25,630 nucleotides of DNA from Apostichopus californicus (GCA_020650975.1 JAIPMN010001419.1:1402-27031), one strand, 5' to 3'; shown: positions 8,319-18,468, counted from the stretch's first letter. Translations and numbers: made by a program. Notes: generated by a model from the sequence alone, not told the origin.

Positions 8319-11300
8319 GTTTCGGACATCACCCCTCCCAAACAGATTTTGTTTTGGATATCACCCACCAGTGTGTAACATTATAATTTGTAATACTTTG
8401 AAATAAAAACAAAATTAATATTCATTTGAATACAATGATAATGAAGAGACAGTCATGTTATTGAGTTGATAAACTCTAATAAAGATACATATAAACTCTT
8501 TATTGGTGCCAAGTTTGATGCATCGAAAGGTGATTACATGTTTTAACAAGAAATTTATTAAAAAAAAGATCGCACGTGTTACTTAAGAACAATGTATCTC
8601 AATACATCTTAATATGTGATGTTCACAAAACGCATCAAATTCATTTGGAAAATGCAAGAAGTTGTTTTATAGATTCGTATCACAATATATTTCTTGGACT
8701 TTGTTTTGGACATCAACACAACTGTATGTTTACTTTAGAACATCAGAGTCATGTTTCCAGTCAAAGCAGATAGTATCAAAATTTAGATATTAAAACCATG
8801 GGGCATTCTATGTTGACAGTCACTATAGTGACAGTTTTGAAAATATATAACGTTCAAATGCTCGATGTTCATTTGCAGTTTAGTGAATGAACATTTCGGA
8901 CATCACTGAATTTTCGGACATCACCTTCAACTAATGTCCACAAACTAATGTCCACAAACCTGCATTACAATAGTACATCATTCAACAGGTCACAACAATT
9001 GAAGAGATTATTGTAACTAGTAAAACATATTTAATAAACAAAAGTCTACTTCAAAATGCACATAATAGTACTTAGCAGATCTACAATAGATATGAGGGAG
9101 AATCATATTAAACTTGTACTAAAACACCATTTGAGGAATCGACCATGGTGCATTGAAAAATAATGGTTCCGGAAATTCTCAGGCCAGACCATTGCCCCAC
9201 ACATTTTCAAATCACACCTCTAGACTGAGCTAAAAGTGTTCTTTAATATTCTAATTTTTGGTACATTTCCAACAGTGTATGCATACTGTACATGTGTATG
9301 ACCTAGGTAATTTGCAACAAAGTTTATGAATCAAATTGTGTGACATTGAAATATCTTGAAACATCTGTATCAATAACAAGAACAGGAATATGGAAACTAT
9401 GATTGATCATTGTTTATTGCTCCTTTGAATGAGATTCAACATGTAATTAATTATTAACTTGTACCATCTGTAGACTGAAGGGTCTCCCTGGGTGTCTTGT
9501 GTCTGGATATGCGATTACAAACATTGAAATGAAATCTGTCCATGAGATGTCTATGTTGATTGGCCACAAGAAATCTACATGGTTCAATTTATCCATGATC
9601 TAGATCCTGAAAATTATTTAACAAAATATAAAATACCAGTGTATTGCTATATACCACCAAGACCAGTAAATACAATCTGATGGACTAAACTGTTTAGAGT
9701 ATAAATCTGAAGGCTAGGAATAACCAATAATCCCATGTTAGGTTATTTGAACGAGTTCTATGCTACATGTACATACTCAGTTCAAATTCAGAATATACAC
9801 GTTGTAACTTGTTTTATATGCTTAGTAAACCGGAAACCATTCACATAAAGTTAACCTTTGCTTCACCCCTATCATGGTCTACCTTCGTTACCTGTCCAGC
9901 ATTCCATTTATGATTGCAACTATACGATTGCAACTATGTTGGGTCATAATAAGTTGGGTTTTTTTCGTCCAAGAGCAATCTACGGTTTTCCCATCTGAAA
10001 TATGACTTTCAAAATTGAAAAGATTCCAAAATTGAGTTAAAATGTTGAATTGGAAGCCACACAACGTTTTAGTTGTAATCCTTGCGGGTTTCTCCCACAT
10101 TTGTGGTCGCTTTATTCAGCGTTGTTAAAATAACTGCTAGTTATTATTCTTCTTCTTCGTAGTATTATTAAAATGATAAGAAATTCTAATTTTTTTATGT
10201 TTATAACTGCTGGACATAATAATAATAAATACAATTAATAATGATAAATATCTGTATACTTACAATCACACTCTGAAGAAACTCGGGATGAACATCTGAA
10301 GAAACTCAAGATGAAAGCATGGTCACTCTACTGTGTGTTTTCAATGCGGGTAGTTACAAATAGCTTGATTCAAGCTAGCAGACAATCATAGCATTACCAC
10401 TGTATTTATATTGTGATATGCCACTCTGATGCTACAGTAATAATAGTCAAAAAGGTCAGTTTTACTTGTACATGTACTAAATGATGGAAATTTGTTTCCA
10501 ATAACATTCAGGCCCAAACATGTAGTATTTCATTTTAGGCTTGTCATTTAGTTGTCGGTAAGATAAATACATTACACATAGGTAGGTAAAATGACACCAG
10601 AGTTAAGAAGTATTCTGTTGTAGGTACTTTGTATGTACTCTAGCACACTAACTTTAACCACTTGGACCATTTACAGTTGAAACCAGTGCTATTTCTACAA
10701 TATATATGATTCAAAAATGTGATGTCTGAAACACATGGTGATATCCGAAACATATTGTTTAGGTAAATTGTGTTTCTATAATATTTGGAATGATTGAAGA
10801 CGTTTTGAGTAGTACGGTATGTATGTTTGTAGGAATAGTACTTGTCATAATATATGAATTGGCTATTGATTGTGTCTTTTCTTCAAGCAATATTAATGAA
10901 AAATTATTTCGGACATCACCAGTGTTTCGGACATCACGTATATGGACGGAAAAGTGTAAGTGGTTGTAAAATCAAAACGGATGATTGGGCTAGTACGTGC
11001 TGTAATTGAGGGGGTACTTTTGCTTTAATTATGTTAACAAAACAGTCCTGTAGGTTTAATCATACTTTATGTATTAGTTGCGCCATGATGTTTCAGACAT
11101 CACCAGATTGTCGACGGAAAAACTTTCCATGTTGTTTAACTTCATTGTGAAATAAAATGTGGCTGAATTCGAATTGCCATGAATTTAATATAATTTTATT
11201 TGTTACAATTATAACAGTATCACTAAATCACACCACTTATAGCATTTGTTATAAACTCCCAACCTCACTCACTCACTCACAAATTGGTATAAAAATGTTG

Positions 11301-11323
11301 ACGAAAAAAGTGATGTCCAAAAC
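8319..11323. repeat. dispersed 14-15 bp motif cluster, consensus GTTTCGGACATCACC
   Basis: Eleven occurrences with 0-3 changes. On +: 8319-8333, 8351-8365 (GTTTTGGATATCACC), 8703-8717, 8893-8906, 8911-8925, 10906-10920, 10924-10937, 11090-11104. On -: 10719-10732, 10737-10751, 11310-11323. Three adjacent pairs are set 18 bp apart (8893/8911, 10719/10737, 10906/10924). Outside this 3-kb stretch only weak partial matches were seen (for example near 888 and 18770). Also inside, ACTAATGTCCACAAA is directly repeated at about 8930-8960, and GTCACTATAGTGAC (8819-8832) is a 14-bp palindrome. There is no coding sequence. It could be an old transposon with many subterminal repeats or a cluster of protein-binding sites; function unknown. 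Confidence 0.65.
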
Positions 11324-12225
11324 ATGGGTCAGGTTTTGCAATAATTCGCAAAATTCATAGATGAAATTTTCTCAATATTTTGACAGGTAACCTATAGCTA
11401 CAAAGTTCAATCATGACAAAATTTCTCGCAATATCCCCTTTTGGAGTTTAGAATAGCACCAAGTACAAATAATTCATTTTGAAAATGGCAACAATTTCTG
11501 TTCACAGTTTGGCACTAAACTGGGTGTATAGCATATCATATGCATATCTCAGGAAATTGTCTATGCTATGGTAGGTACAGCTAGGTGGACTCTATCCATG
11601 GGCATATTATTTGCATCTCTAGTGTCTCATAATATTTTGTTATGGTGCTCCAAAGGCCATTTATGCTAAATTGGGCACTTTAACATGAACAGACCCATAT
11701 ATATAACACAGATTCAGATGTTCACTTCCTGTTGCAAAAGTGCTCAATACATGAAGTAGAGCAAGTTCAATCATATATACCTATACAGTAACTTACAGCA
11801 TGTTGTAACTCGGGTTTCACGCCTGCGATCATCAGACAACTGGACGTAAACATTCGTGTATGTGACCTTATTTCTTCCTTGCACGGTCGACCGGTTTGTT
11901 GACATGGTGACACTTTGAGATGAGCTCTGTTTATTTGTTTACACTGTCCTTGGTTCGTGAGATTGCCAGCTTTTCTTCTACGCAGAAGTTGAACTGGCCC
12001 GATTCACGTTTGTACGTGTTCGATTCCTTTACTATCTCCCAGCTTATATTGTGGCTAATTCCCCCTCTTTTCAGGTTCCATACGTACTTTGACCAGTTCT
12101 GTTTCTTTTTGGTACTGTTCGTGCCTAAGAGATTTTGTGTGGTTGTTGAATCGCTGCTTAAAAGGGTCCTCCTGAAACACCGATGTACAACTTAGATTCT
12201 GACTTAGATTATATTTATATATATA
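11324..12225. other. intron 1, nothing firmly recognised
   Basis: No exon was found. Between about 11820 and 12200 the base composition is less AT-rich, and a 91-codon + frame (11920-12195) is open. It has no recognisable domain, no splice context in the CERK frame, and runs into the TATATA target of the hAT-like MITE. A diverged transposon fragment is possible. Confidence 0.4.
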
Positions 12226-12588
12226 CAGGGATGTGCCCAGGATTTCCTGAGTGCCAGGTATACTGATCGCCTCCCTGGGGGAGGGGTCTAAGGGGAGGGG
12301 GGTGTTTTGATTTTTGTGTATCTTTTTAAGCACATGTATCACAAGTACTAGTTTTGCTAACAATTTACATTTTTTTACCGATTGAGAGCCGTAAGTAATG
12401 TTTCTCGCATGTGTAACTGATGCATTATTAGTCTGTATAATTTTGGCATAGGCTAGGCCCAATTTATGTTGAACATATTGTTAGGAATGTCGGGAATTTA
12501 GATGAAAATAGTGCTGGGCGGGATTCACGATTTTTAAGACAGTGCTGGGCGGGGCCGCCCAGTGCCGCCCAGCGTGGGCACATCCCTG
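12226..12588. mobile_element. hAT-like MITE, 363 bp
   Basis: Terminal inverted repeats: CAGGGATGTGCCCA at the left end (12226-12239) and TGGGCACATCCCTG at the right end (12575-12588). Both sides are flanked by TATATATA, consistent with an 8-bp target duplication, although the site is itself a TA run. The CAGGG terminus and 8-bp duplication are typical of hAT elements. No transposase is encoded. The interior contains a GC-rich subterminal stretch with GTGCTGGGCGGG twice and GCCGCCCAG twice in opposite sense (12510-12573), which can fold back. Confidence 0.75.
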
Positions 12589-12603
12589 TATATATATATA
12601 TAT

Positions 12604-12724
12604 AATTGAAATTGTAGTGAGTTGGAAAATCCAGAACAGTGAAAAAACTTCCAGCCTCCACCGGGATTCGAACCCAGGCCTCCCGCTTTATATGCGAACA
12701 CCCTAACCACTAGGCTATGGATGC
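12604..12724 (-). mobile_element. tRNA-like SINE, reverse strand
   Basis: Read on the - strand, 12724-12654 folds into a nearly complete cloverleaf. The acceptor arms GCATCCA and TGGAGGC pair at six of seven positions. There is an A-box-like TAGCCTAGTGG, an anticodon stem TTCGC/GCGGG around loop ATATAAA, and a T arm CTGGG-TTCGAAT-CCCGG carrying a good B box GGTTCGAATCC. The anticodon by position would be AUA. It continues into a non-tRNA tail and meets TTTTTT (12647-12642), a pol III stop. The tail to about 12604, abutting the TA run, suggests a SINE whose 3' end is in microsatellite DNA. A free-standing tRNA gene is less likely because of the acceptor mismatch and the odd anticodon. Confidence 0.65.
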
Positions 12725-12942
12725 TGATTGTATGTCCAGAGGTTCGAAACCGGTAAGGAAGGTCGTAATTCCACTGTAGGCATTTGTCACGGCCTGTATC
12801 GGGCAAAAAAAGTTCTGTTTTTGGTGACATATTTGCCTTACTCTAGAGATCAAACATGATGCTTACCAACTCGAAATCATTTTTGATTCCTAAGCCGGAT
12901 CTCGAAAGAGATAATTTGAACAATATACAACATTGAAAGAGA
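12725..12942. other. intron 1, nothing recognised
   Basis: This stretch lies upstream of the SINE in its own orientation. It contains GGTTCGAAACC near 12741, which resembles a B box but has no partner A box at the right distance. No other feature seen. Confidence 0.4.
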
Positions 12943-13110
12943 CCACCGCAAAACAATATTTGTCTAGGGAAAAACCCAATATAAACATAAAGATATAAAT
13001 CTTTATCTGTTTTGTCTTCATAACTTGGTAGCATCAACTTCCATATATCTCTGATCTACCAAGATATCAAGAAAGACTGGGCAAAGATTTATATCTTTAT
13101 GAATAAAGAT
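12943..13110. repeat. mosaic repeat family, copy C (foldback)
   Basis: The left half (12948-13032: AATATTTGTCTAGGGAAAAA...ATCTTTATCTGTTTTGTC...TTGGTAGC) is the reverse complement of 15173-15252. The right half (about 13033-13105: ATCAACTTCCATAT...AAGATTTATATCTTTATG) is the direct form of 15148-15220. The copy is thus a head-to-head inverted junction of the same family as 14820-15535. Confidence 0.65.
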
Positions 13111-13277
13111 TATTGAATGGAACAGCATGCTTTTGAACAATTGTTGTTCACTTTGTATTAATGCTACGGACAAGTGACCTCCTTGTTCGTGACAAAAGGT
13201 GTTGCATTCTATGGTTGGATGACTTGTTGTGTGTGATTATATATTTATAGCTAATGTCATCATTAACGTTGCATTAA

Positions 13278-13625
13278 AGGAGCATTCTGGATATTAAAGG
13301 TGATTTATAAATTGAAAACTAAAATCGTTGTAGATATGGAAAGATCACTACCATTAAAAAATTTTCATATTTTGTTAGGACAGTGCATCCTTTCAAAACT
13401 AGAATTATGCAACTTACTTCAGTCCTAAACATTCATGAGGTTTATATTTTGCTTGCATACTAAAAATATGTGAAACAGAACCCCAAGTGGAAGTTCTTAA
13501 ACTTACTATGAAGCAGATCTATACAGAACATAGTCACTATTTTCCAGTTCTCGTCGTCATGGTTGCTTCTAATATCGTAGTGTCTGATTTATAGCCGTGA
13601 GGAAAGTACAGTACTTACTGTGCCT
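13278..13625. mobile_element. candidate MITE at a TTAA target
   Basis: Flanked by TTAA on both sides (13274-13277 and 13626-13629). The ends are loosely inverted: AGGAGCATTC at the left, TACTGTGCCT at the right (reverse complement AGGCACAGTA). TTAA duplication with AG termini fits Kolobok- or piggyBac-type non-autonomous elements. The inverted repeat is weak, so this is tentative. The body is AT-rich and non-coding. Confidence 0.35.
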
Positions 13626-13629
13626 TTAA

Positions 13630-14160
13630 GTACCATTTAAGTACCATCTAAGGGTGATAAAATTTATGACCAATTTACTTTATGACTATTCTTCTATGTT
13701 TGTAACACATGCTGTATAGGATTATTAACCAGAGGCTATTCCCTGGCTTACCTATCAAAATCTAATTCAATCTTTGACATTTGATTGTGGGTTGTTTATG
13801 TTTCATCTAGGAGAGATTTCAGGGTGGTAGGTTGTATCATTGAAACCTATTTTTAAATTGTTAGAAATATTGACATTTATCGTGGGTGTACCTATCTAAA
13901 TTAGTATTGTAATCACTTAGCTTGAAGTCATGTAATGTTTGGGGATTTTAGAATTTAATGAGGATGGTACGGTGTGTGAATTATTGAAAGTTTTCTGAAT
14001 TCTAATTTGAAGAACTAATAACTGAGAAACCTTGGATCATAAAACAATAGTGGAAAGCCTTATAGCTGTGTTTAGTAAATGAGGGACAATTAAAGGACAT
14101 CTTACATAATCAACAATGAAAATAAATCTTACAGTAGTCTTAAAGAACAATAGAATAAAT
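13630..14160. other. intron 1, nothing recognised
   Basis: AT-rich intron with no exon, RNA gene or identifiable repeat. The phrase TTTAAGTACCAT is duplicated near 13625-13650. Confidence 0.5.
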
Positions 14161-14204
14161 GCCGTAGGCGGAGAAACCATTAATGCAGAAAGCCCCTGGA
14201 GAGT

Positions 14205-14404
14205 AATTTACATATATACATTATATATTTTAAAGAAAAATCCTTGTGTACTCCAATAGAAAATATTATTAGACAAAGCAAAGAAATGACTCCTAATTGA
14301 CACATTAGGAGGACTGTTTTAGAAAATATATTGGCATTTTCGGTCCTCCTGGGACCTTCATCAGCAATACTTGGCAGTCGAATGAAAAGTACAAAATGTA
14401 ACAC
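14205..14404 (-). mobile_element. probable Penelope-like element fragment, 3' region
   Basis: On the - strand the sequence contains GCTGATGAAGGTCCCAGGAG followed by GACCGAAAA (14365-14338). The stem GGTCC/GGACC between CTGATGA and GAAA is the hallmark found near the ends of many Penelope-like retroelements. It is followed by AT-rich sequence with TATTGGAGTACACAAGG, similar in style to their tails. An internal stem CTCCTAAT/ATTAGGAG lies at 14290-14311. No reverse transcriptase or GIY-YIG domain is present. The assignment rests on the short motif only. Confidence 0.4.
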
Positions 14405-14763
14405 AATGATAGTATGATGCTAAGTGTGAGTGGCACTGATGGAAATAGTACTAAATGATATACCAAGACTATAGAGGAAGCGGATTAAGGAGCAATGAAA
14501 AGGAAGAACGGATTACATATGTTTGTGGAACTAGTAGTTGTTAGGGGTCCCAAGTCTTTGTTGAGGCAGGTGATATTGAACTTGATACAAAAGATCCAAT
14601 CCATTTGAGGGAAAATTGTATTATATTTAGAGGGAGGTCTTTTTACATTTTGATGGCACCTTAACACTTCCATAGGTCTGTTGTCAGCAGCTTAAAAAAA
14701 AATTCTGTTTGGTTTTGACTTTAAATGAAATTTTTGGTTCGACCCTCCAAAACTGTCTCTTTC
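14405..14763. other. intron 1, nothing recognised
   Basis: No supportable gene or repeat. The reverse frame at 14485-14673 has no similarity. Confidence 0.4.
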
Positions 14764-14799
<36 letters not shown>

Positions 14800-14806
14800 C
14801 AGACAG
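14764..14806 (+). repeat. GATA/GACA microsatellite
   Basis: About nine uninterrupted TAGA units followed by three GACA units. A degenerate GATA run also precedes the third repeat segment at about 15357-15370, so the microsatellite may belong to the mosaic repeat. Confidence 0.9.
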
Positions 14807-14819
14807 ACGTAGAGACATA

Positions 14820-15535
14820 CATTTGTGTTCAAATTCAGTATCCTGAATAGTTGAGGCACAATTTTTGCCCTTTCTGCACAGTGTAGGTTTTTATTTCACG
14901 TTTCTCTTCGACAAACTCGGAAGGAATTTTTGATGATATTTATCAGTGAGCAATTCACATAGAAATAAATTTTGCTTCCTCTGTAAATAATAAAAGTATT
15001 AAAGTTTATAAGTATTAAGCCAGTAAATAGCCTAAGTTTGAGGCTTTGGGGAGACAGATAATTATGTATGAATTTAGATTATTATATTATTCAACAATAC
15101 CAATAACAATTGGGACTTTCAAGTCCCACAAGAAATGGAAAGACAGCATCAACTTCCATATCTCTGATCTTTGCTACCAAGTTATAAAGACAAAACAGGT
15201 AAAGATTTATATCTTTATGTATAAACTTGGGTTTTCCCTAGACAAATATTGTTGCAGCAGTCTCTTTCTCTCTTTCAAAGTTGTCTATATATTATACATA
15301 TAGATATATCTTGATATATTAAATATATATATGATATATAGAGAGAGAGCGAAGGAGATATAGATAGATAATACACAGGCATTTGGGTTCAAATTCAGTA
15401 TCCTGAATAGTTGATCAGCACAATTTTGCCCTTTCTGCACAGTCTAGGTATTTACTTCACACTTCTATTCGACAAACTCTGAAGGTATTTATTCTAATAT
15501 TTATCAGTGAGCAATTTACATAGAAATCAATTCTG
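14820..15535 (+). repeat. mosaic repeat family, copies B (R1-R2-R1 arrangement)
   Basis: Two direct ~150-bp units (14820-14972 and 15380-15535), both starting CATTTG.GTTCAAATTCAG and containing ATTTATCAGTGAGCAATT and ACATAGAAAT, flank a different ~260-bp unit (15012-15272). The central unit contains AACAATACCAATAACAATTG and TCTGATCTTTGCTACCAAG. The central unit has the unoccupied site for the L2 insertion at 7051-7433, and the flanking units have the unoccupied site for the hairpin at 7555-7601. AT-dinucleotide sequence lies at 15284-15350. A composite non-autonomous element is likely; family unknown. Confidence 0.7.
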
Positions 15536-15871
15536 TTTCTTGTATTAATAAAAGATGAGTGTATCTATGCCAGTCCTGTCTGCTCAGATTACTGTCATAT
15601 TGCTAAGCTACAGTCCAATAGTATCGTTTTTCTTTTTTCTTGAGTTAGGGAAATTTGATGTTTTCTGTGTTACAGTATGTATTCTGTTCAAATCAGTTTT
15701 GAGTTTTAGGAAAATGATATAATGCGCCAGCCATTGCAAAATCTCATTACATGGATTTCAAATGAGTGTATTAAATTATAGATTTTTTGGACCTTTAATT
15801 TCTTCTCCCATTTCTTATAATTTTTTAATCTTTATCTGACAAACGTACAATATGCTTGCATAGGTAACATA
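15536..15871. other. intron 1, nothing recognised
   Basis: AT-rich non-coding sequence without recognised elements. Confidence 0.5.
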
Positions 15872-15930
15872 CAGTACTATATTGTACTATACTGTACTAT
15901 ATTGTACTATATTGTTCTATACTATATTAT
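15872..15930 (+). repeat. 10-bp TACTATAYTG minisatellite, left block
   Basis: About five units alternating TGTACTATAT and TGTACTATAC. Same repeat as 16262-16497, on the other side of the foldback element. Confidence 0.85.
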
Positions 15931-16272
15931 ACAAATAATGAATGGTTATGAGTGCAATAGTGCAAATATTTCATGAGTTGAAAGATGTAATTTGTTCCAT
16001 TCAACTATATTTGCACTATTGCACGAATGGAAACCATTATTTGTTTTATACAACACCTTTCAAATTTGGATATAATTGGATGTAAAATGCACTCGTGCAA
16101 CAGATTGTTTTGAACAGACAGGTTTCTTTGCTCTCTTACCATTGAAAAAAGTGCTATCCAAAAAGTATATTGCACGGTTCTATTTCATAGCGTGCAATAG
16201 AGCGGATATTGCATGCAATCGACGAGCAATTGACCAATCAAATGGCTGGAATATAATTAGGTGTTGTATAAT
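15926..16272. mobile_element. nested foldback/MITE-like elements inside the minisatellite
   Basis: The left part is a foldback: the arm starting CAAATAATG (15932 onward) through GTGCAATAGTGCAAATAT pairs with ATATTTGCACTATTGCAC... to CATTATTTG (about 16007-16043), with a few mismatches. The right part has exact 12-bp inverted ends TTATACAACACC (16046-16057) and GGTGTTGTATAA (16260-16271). The outermost ends ATTATACAA (15926-15934) and TTGTATAAT (16264-16272) are also inverted. No transposase. Probably one or two related non-autonomous DNA elements. Confidence 0.55.
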
Positions 16273-16497
16273 GTACAATACTGTACTATATTGTACTGTT
16301 CTATAATGTACTACATTGTACTGCACTGTATTGAACTATACTGTACTATAATGTACTATATTGTACTATACTGTACTGCATTGTACTATACTGTATTGTA
16401 CTTTACTATACTGTACTATATTGAACTATACTGTGCTATACTGTACTTTATTATACTATATTGTACTATACTGTACTATATTGTGCTGTACTGTATC
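16262..16497 (+). repeat. 10-bp TACTATAYTG minisatellite, right block
   Basis: About 23 units of TGTACTATAT/TGTACTATAC with occasional changes. The unit yields Tyr/Cys/Leu/Ile-rich open frames of 67-87 codons that are artefacts of the repeat. The tract lies about 300 bp upstream of CERK coding exon 2. Confidence 0.9.
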
Positions 16498-16802
16498 GGA
16501 GAGAATTGGTGGAATGTACAGTAAAGTAACGATAGCATTTTTCACAAAAAATAAAAAAGGCTAGAGACAGGGAAAGCCGTTGGTGCAGTCAGTTGTTGTT
16601 GAGCCAAGCTGACTTGTAACATACAGCAAGAAACTAACCATTTATTATTTTCTTATATTTCAGAAAAACTTTCATGAAATGTTTTGTTCAAAATTTATTT
16701 CTTGGATATTGAAAACTTTATTGATACCTTGACATTTAAAAATCAAGGTTGCAATAAATTTTAAGTTGATATTTTTTTTTCTTTTCCATGTTCCTCCCAT
16801 AG
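16498..16802 (+). other. intron 1, 3' end with acceptor tract
   Basis: Ends in a long pyrimidine tract (about 16771-16799) and the acceptor CCCATAG (AG 16801-16802). ACCTTGA/TCAAGGT (about 16727-16750) forms a short inverted repeat just upstream. No other feature. Confidence 0.7.
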
Positions 16803-16940
16803 CACAACCTTTTCTCCACATTCCACTGAAGAATATTCTGGCCGTTAAAACGTGTGAATCCACTGGTAAGAGGGCCTCTCTTGCTAGAAAATTCTCCGCA
16901 AGGAATGGATTGGAAATTCCTCTACCTCATTCCTTGAAAG
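16803..16940 (+). CDS. CERK: ceramide kinase-like, coding exon 2 (PH-like region)
   Basis: Enters with two bases completing codon 39 (Ala, joined to the G of exon 1), encodes residues 40-84, and ends with one base of codon 85. The acceptor is CCCATAG and the donor AAAG|GTATGT. The translation includes IPLKNILAVKTCESTGKR, which lines up with the vertebrate CERK stretch VPVSEIIAVEETDVHGKH (recalled), a strand-and-loop part of the N-terminal PH-like domain. The following ASLARKFSARNGLEIPLPHS is a basic, variable linker, and SLK leads into the strand equivalent to AFTVHCVKR. The exon is 138 bp (phase 1-1), so skipping it would keep frame. An exon without the rest of the gene would be hard to recognise; the joined alignment makes it convincing. 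Confidence 0.82.
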
Positions 16941-18468
16941 GTATGTACAGTACAGTACATTTCATTCCGTTTTTTTCTTCGAAACTGACAAATTAGGTGA
17001 GGTGGCAGTAATTTGATGCAATCAATAGTTTCCAGTGATAGGAAATCTTTACTAAAGTGTTCTAGTTTTGACAACTGCGTATAGGAAAAAACGCCAAAAG
17101 GGCTCGGAAATTTCATTTAATTTAATTTGGGTTATACAATGTATACACATATCCTACTATTCGTTCGATCTTTCTGTAATTAGGTTTTGAAAGATGGACA
17201 AATCGGTAGATGGTAGGGATAACAGTTGCTTGAGATAACACAGAGAAGGAATGGTGTGTACAGCGCTGATTTTTGAGAGTTACCTGATAGTCGGTCTGCA
17301 AACTATTGGGCGCAGTCTAAAAAGAAAGGGTTGCAAAATGTTGTCAGTGGTTCGAGGGATTACCAAGACGTTGGAAATCATGTGATCCATCAGAGAGGTG
17401 GAGGGCGGGGGAAGGTGTACAAATTAAAGTTTGAAAAGTTGCAGACTAAAGTCAATACCATTTCTAATGTTAGAGAATCTTGTTAGAGGATCTCATTCAG
17501 CGATATTAATCTACTCTTGACCTAAATTATTTGGAATAATAATAGTGTGGATAGTTTGGAAAGAGGGAAATAACAGAGGGAGAAGGGGAGAGGGGGGGGG
17601 GGAATTCTCTCCTATAAATCTTGATTTGTTTTTTTTTTGGTACCATTCCGTAAAGTCACTCTACTACATGACCTCGGTACTCACACAGTTAGTGATAAGA
17701 GTAGTCCGAAAACATTGCTCCAGGGTTTCCATGTGGTAATTTTAGATAGTCCTCCACTAGGGTACCCCTCCCTCCCCCCCCCCCTTATTCAATGATGTTT
17801 GCTGGAAGCTATGACTTTTTTCATACATACTGTATGTCAGGCTGCCCCTCTCACAACATAAAGCAGCAATAAATATACTCGAAGACCCCGACCAAAGATC
17901 TTCCATAGGGAATGAATCATGACCCACCACACCCCCCCCCCCAATCCCCATTCCTCAAAATCCATGCTCAGTGTGCATGAAAGCTATTACTTGGATTATG
18001 GAATTGCTGCTAAATGAAGTCACTCCATGGATCTCTATCGGCAAGCCCTGTAAAAATCATAGAAACATTTTCAGAGGTAGACTTTAAAAGTTCTGTATGA
18101 AATTCTCGTTGCAAGGTAGATTGAACCCAAGTTAACATGAAAGGTTAATGTGTTTATTTTCACTTGAGAAAATTGATTTCAGAATTGAAATAAATGTTCC
18201 CGTTGGTTCACTAGATTAGTTCACACTAGATTATGTTGATGGTAATGGGGTGGAAGTCTCCTTTTTAAGAAAAAAGGACATTTCAGTTTTGTTATTCAAA
18301 AAGTGATCTATGAAAATGACAGCAGCTGTGAAATATCTACAGATCATCAAAACCAACTAAGTGTGCAAGCTGTTTTGTACGGAAGACCTATGAGGCCATG
18401 ACAAAAATAAACAAAAAACCATGGATATATACAAGACAAAATTTTTAAAACGAAAAAAAAAAGTTTAC
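16941..18468 (+). other. intron 2, 5' part
   Basis: No exon found. It holds homopolymer-rich patches: a G run near 17578-17602, T runs near 17628-17638, and C runs near 17770-17783 and 17932-17942. A CAGTACAGTACA motif lies just after the donor (16946-16960). Confidence 0.6.

Noticed and set aside
8819..8832. GTCACTATAGTGAC perfect palindrome
   Set aside because: Only 14 bp, no flanking direct repeats, so not grouped with the micro-hairpins.
10272..10315. CTGAAGAAACTC repeated twice, reminiscent of retroelement tails
   Set aside because: Too short, with no supporting structure around it.
12055..12462. 135-codon reverse frame, the longest in the window
   Set aside because: It straddles the left end and interior of the hAT-like MITE and adjoining intron; no domain is recognisable.
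16261..16564. Two long Tyr/Cys/Leu/Ile-rich open frames
   Set aside because: They are read-throughs of the 10-bp TGTACTATAY minisatellite; the repeat lacks stops in these frames and there is no similarity to proteins.
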